A stretch of DNA of 64,000 nucleotides from VAZQ01 sp963721005. GTDB lineage: Bacteria; Pseudomonadota; Alphaproteobacteria; Rhizobiales; Xanthobacteraceae. Shown in pieces: positions 17,395 to 25,486 of the stretch. A model generated the notes under the pieces. The model made no database searches. It had not been told where the DNA came from and worked only from the letters and a program-made list of their open reading frames with translations. The stretch is from positions 2,232,001 through 2,296,000 of the forward strand of contig CAVRHR010000003.1 in the NCBI GenBank assembly GCA_963721005.1, read 5' to 3'. A program made the position numbers and the translations under genes. The first letter of the stretch is position 1; every line of letters begins with the position of its first letter.

Positions 17395-17966
17395 GCGCCG
17401 AGCAAGAGCGAAAAATCGCCGAGCTGGAAAGCGCGCTGCGCGCAACCAAGGCCCGCGTCGCCGCATTGGAGCATCGGTTGGCCGGGCTGTTGGACCCGGA
17501 TGGCGCTCGCCAGATGCATGGCAACTTCGAGATGCCGGGCGCGGCCGAAATGCGCGCACTGCATCGCGTCGTGCTGGGTGAGCTTCCAATGTTGCGCGCG
17601 GACCCGGAAGTCTTCGCCGCCGCGTTCCAATTCGTCGCGAGCCTGAGCCGCAGCAACAAGATGTCGGCCTTCGCGAACGTGACGTGGATCGACAGGATGT
17701 GCGAGTGGGCGCGCGCCCGTCAGCTTCCCGAGCCGAACCTCGCTGCGTTCGTGGCGGCGCTGCTCGCGCATGGCGACGTCGAGCACACCGTCACCGCTCT
17801 GCGATTTCCGTACGATCTCAATTACAGTTTGACCACCGGCGCGCACCGGCTGCCGACCGGCGATGGCTGGAAGGCGGTGCTCGCAAGCGGAACGCTGCGC
17901 CCCGCGAGCAAACTTCCGGTGCCGGCGCAGCGCGCGACGATGCAGCTGATGCTGACGGGGCAGTAG
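17391..17966 (+). CDS. Protein of unknown function, element-borne
   Basis: 191 residues, translationally coupled to the preceding gene by an ATGA overlap. Residues 1-30 form a likely coiled coil (ERKIAELESALRATKARVAA). The rest is helical and tryptophan/arginine-rich (NVTWIDRMCEWARARQLPE) with no recognised domain. It is the last rightward gene before a gene-poor stretch. Confidence 0.6.
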   Translation: MSAEQERKIAELESALRATKARVAALEHRLAGLLDPDGARQMHGNFEMPGAAEMRALHRVVLGELPMLRADPEVFAAAFQFVASLSRSNKMSAFANVTWIDRMCEWARARQLPEPNLAAFVAALLAHGDVEHTVTALRFPYDLNYSLTTGAHRLPTGDGWKAVLASGTLRPASKLPVPAQRATMQLMLTGQ

Positions 17967-18553
17967 TGAAGCTTTGCGCTGACCGCCCATCAGTGCAAAC
18001 GCGGGGCCGCGACGCGCTACTTTGAAGCCTCCGGCGTGTCGCGGCCTTCAAGCTTGCGCCGCCCCCAGCGGCGACAAGGAAGCCGCGACGGCGGTTTTTG
18101 GATTGAACCTCCGTTGATCGTCCGTCGCGGCCTTCCTATCAAAGCGTTCACACGTGAACGTTTTGCCGCCGTCATGGCGCACGCTCTACGAACTAACAAA
18201 GCTTCCCGACGAGCGTGCAGGCGTGCAGCGTGAAGGCGCGTGCTGGTTTGTTTGATGTTTGTTTGATGGGGGTCGGTCTGATGGAGAGCACTTCGGGTCC
18301 TTCCCCGAGGGGGACCCTCCGACGGGTACCGCCGACCCGCGATAAACCGCTAGGAATCGGAAACTTTTTGACTTTTCGCCCGGGATTTTCGTGATCTGGC
18401 GCTCGCCCCGTCTTCGCCGAGCGCGAAACAGGTGGGGACCAGTCCCCACCTCGCCGCGCGGGAATGCCGGCCGGGCCGCTCGAAACCGTTAACCGGTTAA
18501 CGGGTCCCGCGCAGACCTGCGCTCGACAATTTCTTTGGCCAAGGCCCGAAGCC

Positions 18554-18602
18554 ATTTCCAAGGCCAAGGCCGAAGCCGCGACCAAGATCACCCAGCAGCA
18601 GG
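18554..18602 (+). repeat. 49-bp direct repeat, copy 1
   Basis: From atttccaaggccaaggccga to ...cccagcagcagg. It matches 18889-18937 with two mismatches. The two copies enclose a decayed gene fragment, as expected from duplication or recombination. Confidence 0.7.
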
Positions 18603-18615
18603 CGGCTTGCGGCGC

Positions 18616-18831
18616 CGGACGGTCGAGCAACTTTTCGGCGCGCGTTGCCTGCCGCTTGCCGAGACCGAGTTCCTTGCGCGAGGGGGCGTCCTTTGCTGGC
18701 GGGACCACCTTGGCCTCGCCAGCAATGCTTCCCTTCGTCCGGCCGCCGGCCTTGCGGCCGACGATCTGCCCGCGCGTGCCCGTCGCCTTGCCCACATTGG
18801 GGCGTTCTTCGTCGCTTGGTGGAACCACCAT
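18616..18831 (-). pseudogene. Fragment related to the MT-A70/ParB-neighbour protein family
   Basis: The minus-strand frame reads GRKAGGRTKGSIAGEAKVVP, then KELGLGKRQATRAEKLLD. This pattern (a GGR-K--G linker, then a -LGI-K--S-RA-KL segment) resembles the region before the catalytic domain in the protein at 22492. There is no start or downstream domain. It is probably a leftover of a related gene. Confidence 0.3.
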
Positions 18832-18888
18832 GTCGGCGTGCGACTGCGGGCCGGCAGGGGGAAAATGAACGCCGATCTGCGTTCATTT

Positions 18889-18937
18889 ATTTCCAAGGCC
18901 AAGGCCGAAGCCGAAACCAAGATCACCCAGCAGCAGG
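18889..18937 (+). repeat. 49-bp direct repeat, copy 2
   Basis: Second copy of the repeat at 18554-18602, same orientation, two mismatches in the middle (gaa for gcg). Confidence 0.7.
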
Positions 18938-18964
18938 TATCGCCACCGGCTTGAAGCGACCGGC

Positions 18965-19309
18965 CTATGCGCGTAGCAATAGCGAGCGCGCAAGAACTCC
19001 TGGGGCCCTGCGGCCGGCCCTCGCGAACAGCGGAAGTCGCCTCCGGTTGTGCGCGCTGTCATTAGCCCGGTTGAAGGTGGCAAGACCGCAAACACGAGGC
19101 CCGACGCGGGCCGGTCGACCCCCGGCCGCGCCCGCGTCGTTTCCTTCTAGACGGGATTTACTTGGGTTAATCCCGTCGTCTTGCCGTGTCACCTGTAGCA
19201 AGGCGCCCAACTTCGCCGTTGAGCACCTGTCGACTACGCGAAGGTCCGAAAGAGAAATGTGATCTAATTGGTCCATGCTTTCCCTCCCTGTTGTGTCGGT
19301 GATCTTCAT
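18965..19309 (-). CDS. Possible small protein, last gene of the leftward block
   Basis: 114 residues. Its ATG overlaps the stop of the preceding gene (ATGA), which supports translation. The first ~45 residues look protein-like (ESMDQLDHISLSDLRVVDRC). The rest is arginine- and alanine-rich like random GC-rich sequence, so the true gene may be shorter or decayed. No domain recognised. Confidence 0.35.
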   Translation of the reverse strand: MKITDTTGRESMDQLDHISLSDLRVVDRCSTAKLGALLQVTRQDDGINPSKSRLEGNDAGAAGGRPARVGPRVCGLATFNRANDSAHNRRRLPLFARAGRRAPGVLARSLLLRA

Positions 19310-19662
19310 CGCTTCCCCCGCTTCACGTCGACGCGACAGTGTGCGCGCTCGATCCCAAGATCGAAGATCAGCCAGTAGACGGACCTTACCTCTTGGTCGA
19401 GGTTTGCGAGCAACTTGGCCTTGGGCTGCGGCGCGACGTCGGTCCAGGCCAGCAACTTCTCGCGCACCCCACGCAACCGCTCAAGCTCGGCCTGTAGCTC
19501 GACCAGCCGGCCAAGCCGGTCGGCGAGCGTCGGTTTGGGTCGCGGCGGCATCTTCGCTATTTCGTCCTTCAGCCATTCTGCCGGCGACTTGCCGCTGGCT
19601 TGGGCTTCGAAAAAGGACGCAATGGCCGCTGCGTCATGGTCGGTGAGATCGTCGTCGGTCAT
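19306..19662 (-). CDS. Small protein of unknown function with coiled coil
   Basis: 118 residues: acidic start (TDDDLTDHDAAAIASFFEAQ), then a heptad-like helix (RLGRLVELQAELERLRGVRE) and LLANLDQEVRSVYWLIFDLG. Four-base ATGA overlaps join it to genes on both sides, so it is part of the leftward operon 25126 to 18965. No family recognised. Confidence 0.6.
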   Translation of the reverse strand: MTDDDLTDHDAAAIASFFEAQASGKSPAEWLKDEIAKMPPRPKPTLADRLGRLVELQAELERLRGVREKLLAWTDVAPQPKAKLLANLDQEVRSVYWLIFDLGIERAHCRVDVKRGKR

Positions 19663-20306
19663 GGTGCGGCGTCCCGCTTATCGAGCAGCTTCACCAAGTC
19701 GTCGTACCAACCCTCGATGCATCCGGCGCACTCTACCCGGTCGTGCCATGGTCCTTGCTGCTTCGCCAAGGCTTCGAGCACCACCGGCAGGCTTGGCGCA
19801 AAGTTGCTCTTGTTGGTCTGCCGGATCACCTGTCGAAAGGCGGCCTCGATTGCGAGCGGCGTTGGCGCACGCTCGAACCCATCGTGTTTGACCCGCGCCT
19901 CCATGATCGCTTCGATCATCACGCGGGCGTACATCTCGGGATTATGCGGCGCGACGGCGCACGAGCCGATCATCTTCGCGATGTGCTCGCCGATGAAGCG
20001 GGTCGACAATTCCTCGGCATCACCGTCGAGGTAATTGTCGTAGCCAGCGCGATTGTAGACCTCGACGGCGTCGTTGAACTTGGCGATCTTCGCCGCATAG
20101 GGTTGCCAGTCCGCCGCGAGTGCTTTGGCCGTTTCGATTTCCGCTGGCTGGCAGTCTTCGGCCTCAAGCCGTTCGATCTTCATCCGAAGCTGATCGAGCC
20201 ATTCGACGATCAGATCACCGGCCTTCGCCAGATCGTGGAAGTTTGGTTTCACCACCGGCGACTTGATCACCGCGACGTTGCTGGCCTTGAGCGCCTTCGT
20301 GCTCAT
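19659..20306 (-). CDS. Protein of unknown function, element-borne
   Basis: 215 residues from the ATG at 20306, which overlaps the stop of the winged-helix gene. It is mostly helical: LIVEWLDQLRMKIERLEAED (coiled coil), then TRFIGEHIAKMIGSCAVAPH and AFRQVIRQTNKSNFAPSLPV. CAGCIEGWYDD near the end has a C-x-x-C pair. The longer open frame upstream was rejected because it overlaps the winged-helix gene. It is probably a phage- or plasmid-type accessory protein. Confidence 0.65.
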   Translation of the reverse strand: MSTKALKASNVAVIKSPVVKPNFHDLAKAGDLIVEWLDQLRMKIERLEAEDCQPAEIETAKALAADWQPYAAKIAKFNDAVEVYNRAGYDNYLDGDAEELSTRFIGEHIAKMIGSCAVAPHNPEMYARVMIEAIMEARVKHDGFERAPTPLAIEAAFRQVIRQTNKSNFAPSLPVVLEALAKQQGPWHDRVECAGCIEGWYDDLVKLLDKRDAAP

Positions 20307-21169
20307 TGCCACACCATGCGGCCGTCGCCGTCCTCGACATAGCCGACCAAGCCCAGCACCGCCTTGCAGGCGTCCGGCTTGCGATACCCGTTGCGGCCGG
20401 GACCGCGCACACGCTTCGGCGGCGGCGGCTTGCGGTAGCTCTCCGCGCCGAGCCACGTCGCGAGCTTCGGCAGGAACTGCGGCGCGTCGGCCGCCGCGAC
20501 CCATGCGCGTGCTGCCTCGATGATGGCCGCCGGCACCGCGCCGTCGCGCAGCGCACCCTCCCAGGCGCGCCGGTCGGCGTCGGGATCGTCCGCCCAGGGC
20601 CGCGCCCACACGCTGCGCAGCTCGGCGTAGGACCTCGTAGGGCTTCCTTCCAATTCTTGGGGCGCGGCGCCGTCCAGGCGCCCGCCGCCCCCATCGTCAT
20701 CGGCGAGCGTAAGCTCGACGTTCTCTCTCCCATACTTAGGGGCTTCCGAAGGAAGCCCCGTATGGTTGTTCTTAAGTGCTCTTTGCTCGGCCACCATGTG
20801 ACACTGTTGGGCGTCGGTTTTGTCACCGTTGGGGGTCTCAACGGTGACATTCTCGACGTCGGCAACGGTGACGTCCGCTGACACTGTTGGCCATGTCAGC
20901 CGGAAGCCGTTGTAGCGGCGTCCACGGCTGTCGGTCGGCGCCAGCCAGCCCAACTCGACAAGCTCGGCGACGGCGCGGATGGCGGTCCTGCGGGAGCGGC
21001 AGAAGCCCTTGCCGATCTCGTCGTAGGACATGACGGAGCAGCCGGCCTTGACCCTGAAGCCGAGCGCGATGCATTGCGCGGCGTGCTTGGCGGTGGCGCT
21101 CGGCCTCGGGTCGGCGAGGTGCTCGCGCATCCAGCGGTCGCGATCCTTGAAGGTTCTGATCTGGGTCAT
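20303..21169 (-). CDS. Winged-helix replication-initiator-like protein
   Basis: 288 residues from the ATG at 21169. Residues ~30-85 form a winged helix (SVMSYDEIGKGFCRSRRTAI, RAVAELVELGWLAPTDSRG), as found in plasmid and phage replication or regulatory proteins. A long acidic linker follows, then a C-terminal region rich in proline and tryptophan (LPKLATWLGAESYRKPPPPK). ATGA overlap with the next gene. Its start lies ~330 bp inside the 3' part of the DUF3102 open frame. Confidence 0.6.
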   Translation of the reverse strand: MTQIRTFKDRDRWMREHLADPRPSATAKHAAQCIALGFRVKAGCSVMSYDEIGKGFCRSRRTAIRAVAELVELGWLAPTDSRGRRYNGFRLTWPTVSADVTVADVENVTVETPNGDKTDAQQCHMVAEQRALKNNHTGLPSEAPKYGRENVELTLADDDGGGGRLDGAAPQELEGSPTRSYAELRSVWARPWADDPDADRRAWEGALRDGAVPAAIIEAARAWVAAADAPQFLPKLATWLGAESYRKPPPPKRVRGPGRNGYRKPDACKAVLGLVGYVEDGDGRMVWQ

Positions 21170-21944
21170 GACGCGGCCCTTCCGTTGCTCGGGGAAGGTC
21201 GTCAACAACAACATCATCAGGCGGGCGCCGCCATTTTTTATCGCTGACCCGGCGGAATGGCCAATCAGCCGCCGCTCTGTCCTCCCATTCAATCTGATCG
21301 AACAAATTGGGGTGCCGCGTAAACCCTTCAAGCCACATCCTGATGCCGTCGCTGCGGATAGGCTTCGGGGTCCAACTTTCGACGCCGCCCCCGTCGTCGT
21401 CACCATCTCCACAACGAAAAAACTCAAGATGGACAAGGTGGTAATAACCGGGATGCTTTTCGCTCTCGATGACGCCAAAGAACTCGACAACGCACATTTC
21501 TGGTTTGACCAAAAACCCGACCCGCGCCTGCCCTTCGGCGGGCAGATACTCGGTGACCGCAGGAAGGATCGCGTAATCCGCATCGATCTCCATCGGCGGC
21601 TTCGGCCTTGCCAGACCCTGGAGCGCGTCCTCGATGGTCAAATCCGCAGTTGCCTGCGGATTTGCCTCGATGGCCGGGCGGTTGCGGGCGAGCCGCATGT
21701 ACGCTTGCGCGGTCCGCTCCGAGATGTCGCAATGGGCGTGGAGCCAATCACCCCAGTATCCATGCTGCCCGGCGAGCGCCTTGGCCTTGAGCAGGAGGTC
21801 GCCGGCCTTGAGGGCGTGGTCGATGGTCTTCCGAGCGGACAGGCGAGCGGCGTTATGCTCGCTGCGGATTTGCGCCGCGAGATCGGCGAGCGAGTTGGAG
21901 GTGGTGACATCTTGCGCCGGCACGGCGATCGGGATATTGGACAT
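20838..21944 (-). CDS. DUF3102 family protein, 3' end probably shifted
   Basis: 368 residues as read. Residues ~18-95 are a clear DUF3102 match (LADLAAQIRSEHNAARLSAR, GYWGDWLHAHCDISERTAQAY), a domain typical of phage and plasmid genes in alphaproteobacteria. The middle (residues ~120-250) is plausible protein. The last ~110 residues are low-complexity arginine-rich and lie over the winged-helix gene in another frame, so the true gene most likely ended before 21170 and lost its stop or was frameshifted. Start at 21944 after AAAGGA. Confidence 0.7.
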   Translation of the reverse strand: MSNIPIAVPAQDVTTSNSLADLAAQIRSEHNAARLSARKTIDHALKAGDLLLKAKALAGQHGYWGDWLHAHCDISERTAQAYMRLARNRPAIEANPQATADLTIEDALQGLARPKPPMEIDADYAILPAVTEYLPAEGQARVGFLVKPEMCVVEFFGVIESEKHPGYYHLVHLEFFRCGDGDDDGGGVESWTPKPIRSDGIRMWLEGFTRHPNLFDQIEWEDRAAADWPFRRVSDKKWRRPPDDVVVDDLPRATEGPRHDPDQNLQGSRPLDARAPRRPEAERHRQARRAMHRARLQGQGRLLRHVLRRDRQGLLPLPQDRHPRRRRACRVGLAGADRQPWTPLQRLPADMANSVSGRHRCRRRECHR

Positions 21945-21993
21945 GACGTCGGTCCTTTCCTGATTTAGCTTGGGTGAGGATTGGTGAAAATAG

Positions 21994-22028
21994 CCCGGCC
22001 CCGAGTTCGCCTCGGTGCCGGGTTTTTT
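21994..22028 (+). terminator. Hairpin with T-tract, intrinsic terminator-like
   Basis: A 12-bp stem (cccggccccgag / ctcggtgccggg, one mismatch) with a 5-base loop, followed by six T on the plus strand. It lies 50 bp upstream of the DUF3102 start. On the minus strand it would sit in the 5' leader of that gene. Confidence 0.6.
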
Positions 22029-22120
22029 CGTTTTCAGGACGGTGGTGATGATGATCTTGCGGCGCGGGCGCGCACCGGCTATGGTGCCGGCGCCCGAAAG
22101 GCACCACGCAACGATCACCT

Positions 22121-22420
22121 TCAGGACCCGCTCGCAGAAATGCGCGGCGGGTTCTGTCGTTCTGGGATGGTGGTGCTGCTGCCTGCTTCAAAGCCCGTCC
22201 TCTTGGAAGCCACGCCGCAAGCCCGGCATGTGTGCCGGGCCTGATGCGTGATCTCGACAAGGGCTGAAGCAGTTGCCGATCCTGGCACCCGCCAGGTGGG
22301 CTGCGCCGTCTTCCCCGTGGTTTGTGCGGTACAAGCCGCTCCCGCGACCCAGGGCATCCAGGCACCTGCGTCCCTACCACCACGCCTCTCGACGCTGACG
22401 GGGATCGCAACGATGGTCAC
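22121..22420 (-). CDS. Possible small protein of unknown function
   Basis: A 99-residue frame between the MT-A70 remnant and DUF3102. It has a basic start (MTIVAIPVSVERRGGRDAGA) and a later C-x-x-C (RHTCRACGVAS). No family, no clear ribosome site. It may be chance. Confidence 0.2.
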   Translation of the reverse strand: MTIVAIPVSVERRGGRDAGAWMPWVAGAACTAQTTGKTAQPTWRVPGSATASALVEITHQARHTCRACGVASKRTGFEAGSSTTIPERQNPPRISASGS

Positions 22421-22491
22421 GCCAGAAGTCTAAACCCGTTCCGCGCCGGTTGTCAAAATTTGCCGGCGCAAATTGTTGATTGATCGCTTGC

Positions 22492-23605
22492 TCACTCGGC
22501 GGCCCTCGCGAGCGGCGGCGCGATTTCATCGCCCCAGCAGGTCCACCCGGGGCGCTCGCGCCGAGCAAACAATTCAAGGTACGGACCGGGATACAGCCGC
22601 TCGATTCGGCGCGCGGCCTCCTCCGGCTTCTCCGAATGCTCGCCGACCGGCGCCATGATGACTTGATGCACGTCTTTCGCCAGCCGCTGCGGCGAGCCGC
22701 GCACCGCCAGCCGGCAAAGCTTCAGTGTTCGTCCGCGTATGATAGCCCATGCCCCAATGCAGGCCTTTGCCGTCGAGACCGACGGACGTAGCCTTCCGCG
22801 TCGTCTTGACCCAAATGAATCCGGCAGTCCTGTAATTGAATTCCCAGGCCTTGATGATCTCCCTGCCGACTAGCTCGCCGTCCTTTTCGGGGTCTTCTGG
22901 CCAAAAGTCCCACATCAAGAGCGCGCAATTTTTTGCTGCGAGCGCCGCGACCGGCAGCGCCTTTATTTCGTCAATCGACATCACGTCATAGTGCCGCTCT
23001 GCGGAGATCGCTGCTTCCCCTTCCCGCTGTAGGTTCGAAACATCCGTGGCGGATCGACAGTAAATGACACCCGCTCGATAGCCCGACGCGATCAGGGCAT
23101 GCAGGTCGTCCACACGCCCGCCCTGGTCGGTTCGCTGGCGATAGCTCTCGCGCTCCTGCTCGATGGCCGCTGCGTTGATGACGTTTTTGTAGGCGCGCGC
23201 TACCGCACCGCGAGCGTCCACGACTTTGTGTTCGAAGGCCTCCTCGCTCACCGCGTCGAGCACGCGGCCCTGCTGGGCCAAGGTCTTGTCGATCCCTTGC
23301 ATCGCGATGGTCGGACGAACGATTGATGGGTTGCGCGCCAACCCATCTTTCCGGGCGCGCCCGCCGTGCTCGCCACCCGTTGCGAGACCGACTGTTTCCC
23401 TCTGTTCCCTCAACAATTGGCCGATCCGCCGCGTGCAGCGCATGCGAATCTCGACCGCATTGGCTTCCATGTCCCGGTTCTTTGCCCGCTTGGCGTAGGT
23501 GCGCATTGCGGCGGCGGCGTCGAGGATGCCTTTGACGTCATCGACGGCCACCGCCTCGGCGATGGCACGGCAGGCGACCTCATACGGGACCAGTAGCGCG
23601 GCCAT
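22492..23605 (-). pseudogene. MT-A70-type adenine methyltransferase, frameshifted and lacking DPPW
   Basis: The N-terminal helical region (residues ~40-160: RIGQLLREQRETVGLATGGE, AMQGIDKTLAQQGRVLDAVS) and the MT-A70-like domain are recognisable: HYDVMSIDEIKALPVAALAA, AGFIWVKTTRKA, HWGMGYHTRTNTE, then in another frame DVHQVIMAPVGEHSEKPEEA and LYPGPYLELFARRERPGW. One extra base near 22720 separates the last ~75 residues. The catalytic motif DPPW, expected right after GVIY, is replaced by CRSATD, so even a repaired protein would probably not methylate DNA. It lies between ParB-like and DUF3102 genes. Confidence 0.75.
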
Positions 23606-23617
23606 GGCGGCGGCCCG

Positions 23618-24928
23618 TCACTGCGGCTCGGCCGGCGCAGCGGCGCGGCGCGGCTCGGCGAAGGGTTTCGGCGCGGCATCGGCCTCCGGCTTCCTGTTGG
23701 CCAGCGCCTCGGCGATGTAGTGCAACAATTCGGCGGCGCGCCTCAGATGCTCGGGCGTGAGGTTGGGGTGATGGATGTCGGCGATGATTTCTTCCGGCGT
23801 CCAAACAACCGGCATGTCGAGCTCTACGATCGTCGCCAGGAACGGCTTGCCGGTCACGTCGCGGAATCTGTGTTTCGTTTTGAGTTCCTCGATCTGGCAC
23901 TTGGCTCCCGCGAGTTGGATGACCAGCGATCGCGCCTCCTTCTGTAGCTGCTCAAATTGGCTTCGCAGCTCGCTTTCGAATCCGACGGCGGCAATCTCTG
24001 CCGGGTTGACGGTGCTGCTCGGCACCGTGGGCTGCTCGGCCTCCGCAGCCTCGGCCTTCCGCTGGTCTGCCGACGCCTTGGCCTCAACTATGTCAAGCCC
24101 ATCGAGAATTAGTTGCACCATGCCGTCGTGACGATTGAGGTGATGATCACGGCACCATGCGTCCACTCGTCGAAGCTCGTCGTCAGACGTGTAAATGTCC
24201 ACGCTCACGAGTGGTTCGGTCGATGCCGGGTCAACTCCGTTGCCCGCCGCCCGCCGGCGCTTGATGGGGTCACCCGGCTTCGGCATATTCGGCGGGGGCT
24301 CCAGCCTTTCCGGCATCGACAGACGACCGTATTCATCAATGGTCGGCTGCGTCGTCCTGGTGATCGCGCGCTTGGTGGGATCGGCGACCGCCGGGTCTTT
24401 GGTCTTGTGCGCCGGCTGTACTCGACCCTTGGTGTCGGTGGACGTGGAAACGGTTTCCACGTCGCCGGCCTGCTCCAATTTCTTCCGCACCTTGGCGACA
24501 TGCGGATGGCTTGTCTTGGTCTCCTTCGCAACCTGACGATTCGACTTTTGCGGGTTTGCCTTGAGTATGTTCGCGATGCGTTTGACAGCCAGCTCTTGGC
24601 GCTCTGTCGCCGAGAGATCGGCCCGCGCCGCGTTCTCGTCGATCTCGACCAGCTCGGCGGCCTTGGCATCCACATCGATGATGGTGGCGAGGATCGTCTT
24701 CTCGTCGTTCTTCTTGCGCGCCTCGATGCGATGCAGACCGGCGACCAGCAAATATTTCTTGATGTGGAATCCACCAGGGCGAAGGCGGACCATGATCGGC
24801 TGCAATTGTCGCCCCAAGTCCCTCATCGAGGCTGCGATCTCGGCGACCTTGTCCGGCTGGAGCGCGCGAAGGCGCTCGACCGGAATCTCGATGGCATCGA
24901 TGTCGATTAGGGTGACGGTGTCGGCCAT
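23618..24928 (-). CDS. ParB/Srx-fold N-terminal domain protein
   Basis: 436 residues. Residues ~5-95 are a ParB nuclease-like domain (IEIPVERLRALQPDKVAEIA, MRDLGRQLQPIMVRL, YLLVAGLHRIEARKK). Residues ~105-150 hold a helix-turn-helix (NRQVAKETKTSHPHVAKVRK). The rest is a long linker with a coiled coil (LRSQFEQLQKEARSLVIQLA). The GxHR-type motif is here AGLHRIEA, so CTP hydrolysis cannot be assumed. Start at ATG 24928 (GTG at 24937 possible). It is probably a regulator or partition-like protein of the element, second gene of the leftward operon. Confidence 0.8.
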   Translation of the reverse strand: MADTVTLIDIDAIEIPVERLRALQPDKVAEIAASMRDLGRQLQPIMVRLRPGGFHIKKYLLVAGLHRIEARKKNDEKTILATIIDVDAKAAELVEIDENAARADLSATERQELAVKRIANILKANPQKSNRQVAKETKTSHPHVAKVRKKLEQAGDVETVSTSTDTKGRVQPAHKTKDPAVADPTKRAITRTTQPTIDEYGRLSMPERLEPPPNMPKPGDPIKRRRAAGNGVDPASTEPLVSVDIYTSDDELRRVDAWCRDHHLNRHDGMVQLILDGLDIVEAKASADQRKAEAAEAEQPTVPSSTVNPAEIAAVGFESELRSQFEQLQKEARSLVIQLAGAKCQIEELKTKHRFRDVTGKPFLATIVELDMPVVWTPEEIIADIHHPNLTPEHLRRAAELLHYIAEALANRKPEADAAPKPFAEPRRAAAPAEPQ

Positions 24929-24940
24929 GGTGGCCACCCG

Positions 24941-25126
24941 TCAGCGCGGCGAATCGGCGATGGTGGTGGTGGGCGCGCCGTCGTGGGCGGCGGCACCGTC
25001 GTCGACCTGCAGGACGATCTTTCCGTCGTTAAGCACGACGCCAGTGATCTTCAGCCCCGCGTTCTGGGCGGCCTTGATCATGCGACCAGCGTCGGACAGC
25101 TTAAATCCCCACCGGCTTTGCGACAT
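24941..25126 (-). CDS. Small protein of unknown function, first gene of leftward operon
   Basis: 61 residues beginning MSQSRWGFKLSDAGRMIKAA after a strong GGGAGGTACCGCA ribosome site; the ATG at 25183 is less likely. The middle NAGLKITGVVLNDGKIVLQV looks like a short beta hairpin. Twelve bases separate it from the ParB-like gene. The operon promoter presumably lies in 25130-25200. Confidence 0.65.
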   Translation of the reverse strand: MSQSRWGFKLSDAGRMIKAAQNAGLKITGVVLNDGKIVLQVDDGAAAHDGAPTTTIADSPR

Positions 25127-25486
25127 TGCGGTACCTCCCATCAAACAAACAATGTTTTTCGGAAGGTGACGTATCGGGGCCAAACTGCAAAATCTGAACG
25201 CTCGTGACCGTCCGTGACCGTCGAATGACGAACCGTCGGAATCGCTATGGTCGGAAGGCGTTGGATTCTCGGAGGAACTTCGGCGCGGTCCGAAACCGGT
25301 GGGAATTGGGTGCCTGGGGACCGCCTGGGGCCGCCCGAATCGGCCGCCTCGACCGCCCCGCCGCGCGGGGCTATCCTGCCCGAGGGGGCGTAAGGCCCGC
25401 CTGGGGCGGTTCGGACGCGGTTTCGGACGCTGGCGGGGCCACTAGGCGCACATGGCTTTGATATTAAACGGTTATCCCGGTTTTAT
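25127..25486. other. Right end of the integrated element, non-coding
   Basis: It holds the likely promoter of the leftward operon, the subterminal repeat at 25204-25219 and a very GC-rich stretch (25310-25440) with repeated gccgcc/ggggcc words. An 85-residue frame here has no ribosome site or family resemblance. Confidence 0.5.
25204..25219 (+). repeat. Subterminal direct repeat GTGACCGTCCGTGACC, right copy
   Basis: Identical to 12613-12628, same orientation, 283 bp inside the right attachment-like repeat. Confidence 0.5.

Larger units (their letters stand above)
17967..18964. other. Gene-poor stretch of the integrated element
   Basis: About 1 kb without a convincing intact gene. It holds a 49-bp direct repeat (18554-18602 and 18889-18937) and, between the two copies, a minus-strand coding remnant (18616-18831). 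Short frames on both strands lack ribosome sites and family-like sequence. Confidence 0.5.

Noticed and set aside
18193..18831. 212-residue minus-strand frame in the gene-poor part of the element
   Set aside because: Only its first ~70 residues look protein-like; the rest is low-complexity and crosses a direct repeat. Kept only as a fragment.
25204..25461. 85-residue plus-strand frame at the right end of the element
   Set aside because: Arg/Gly-rich composition expected of random GC-rich DNA, no ribosome site, and it overlaps the subterminal repeat.
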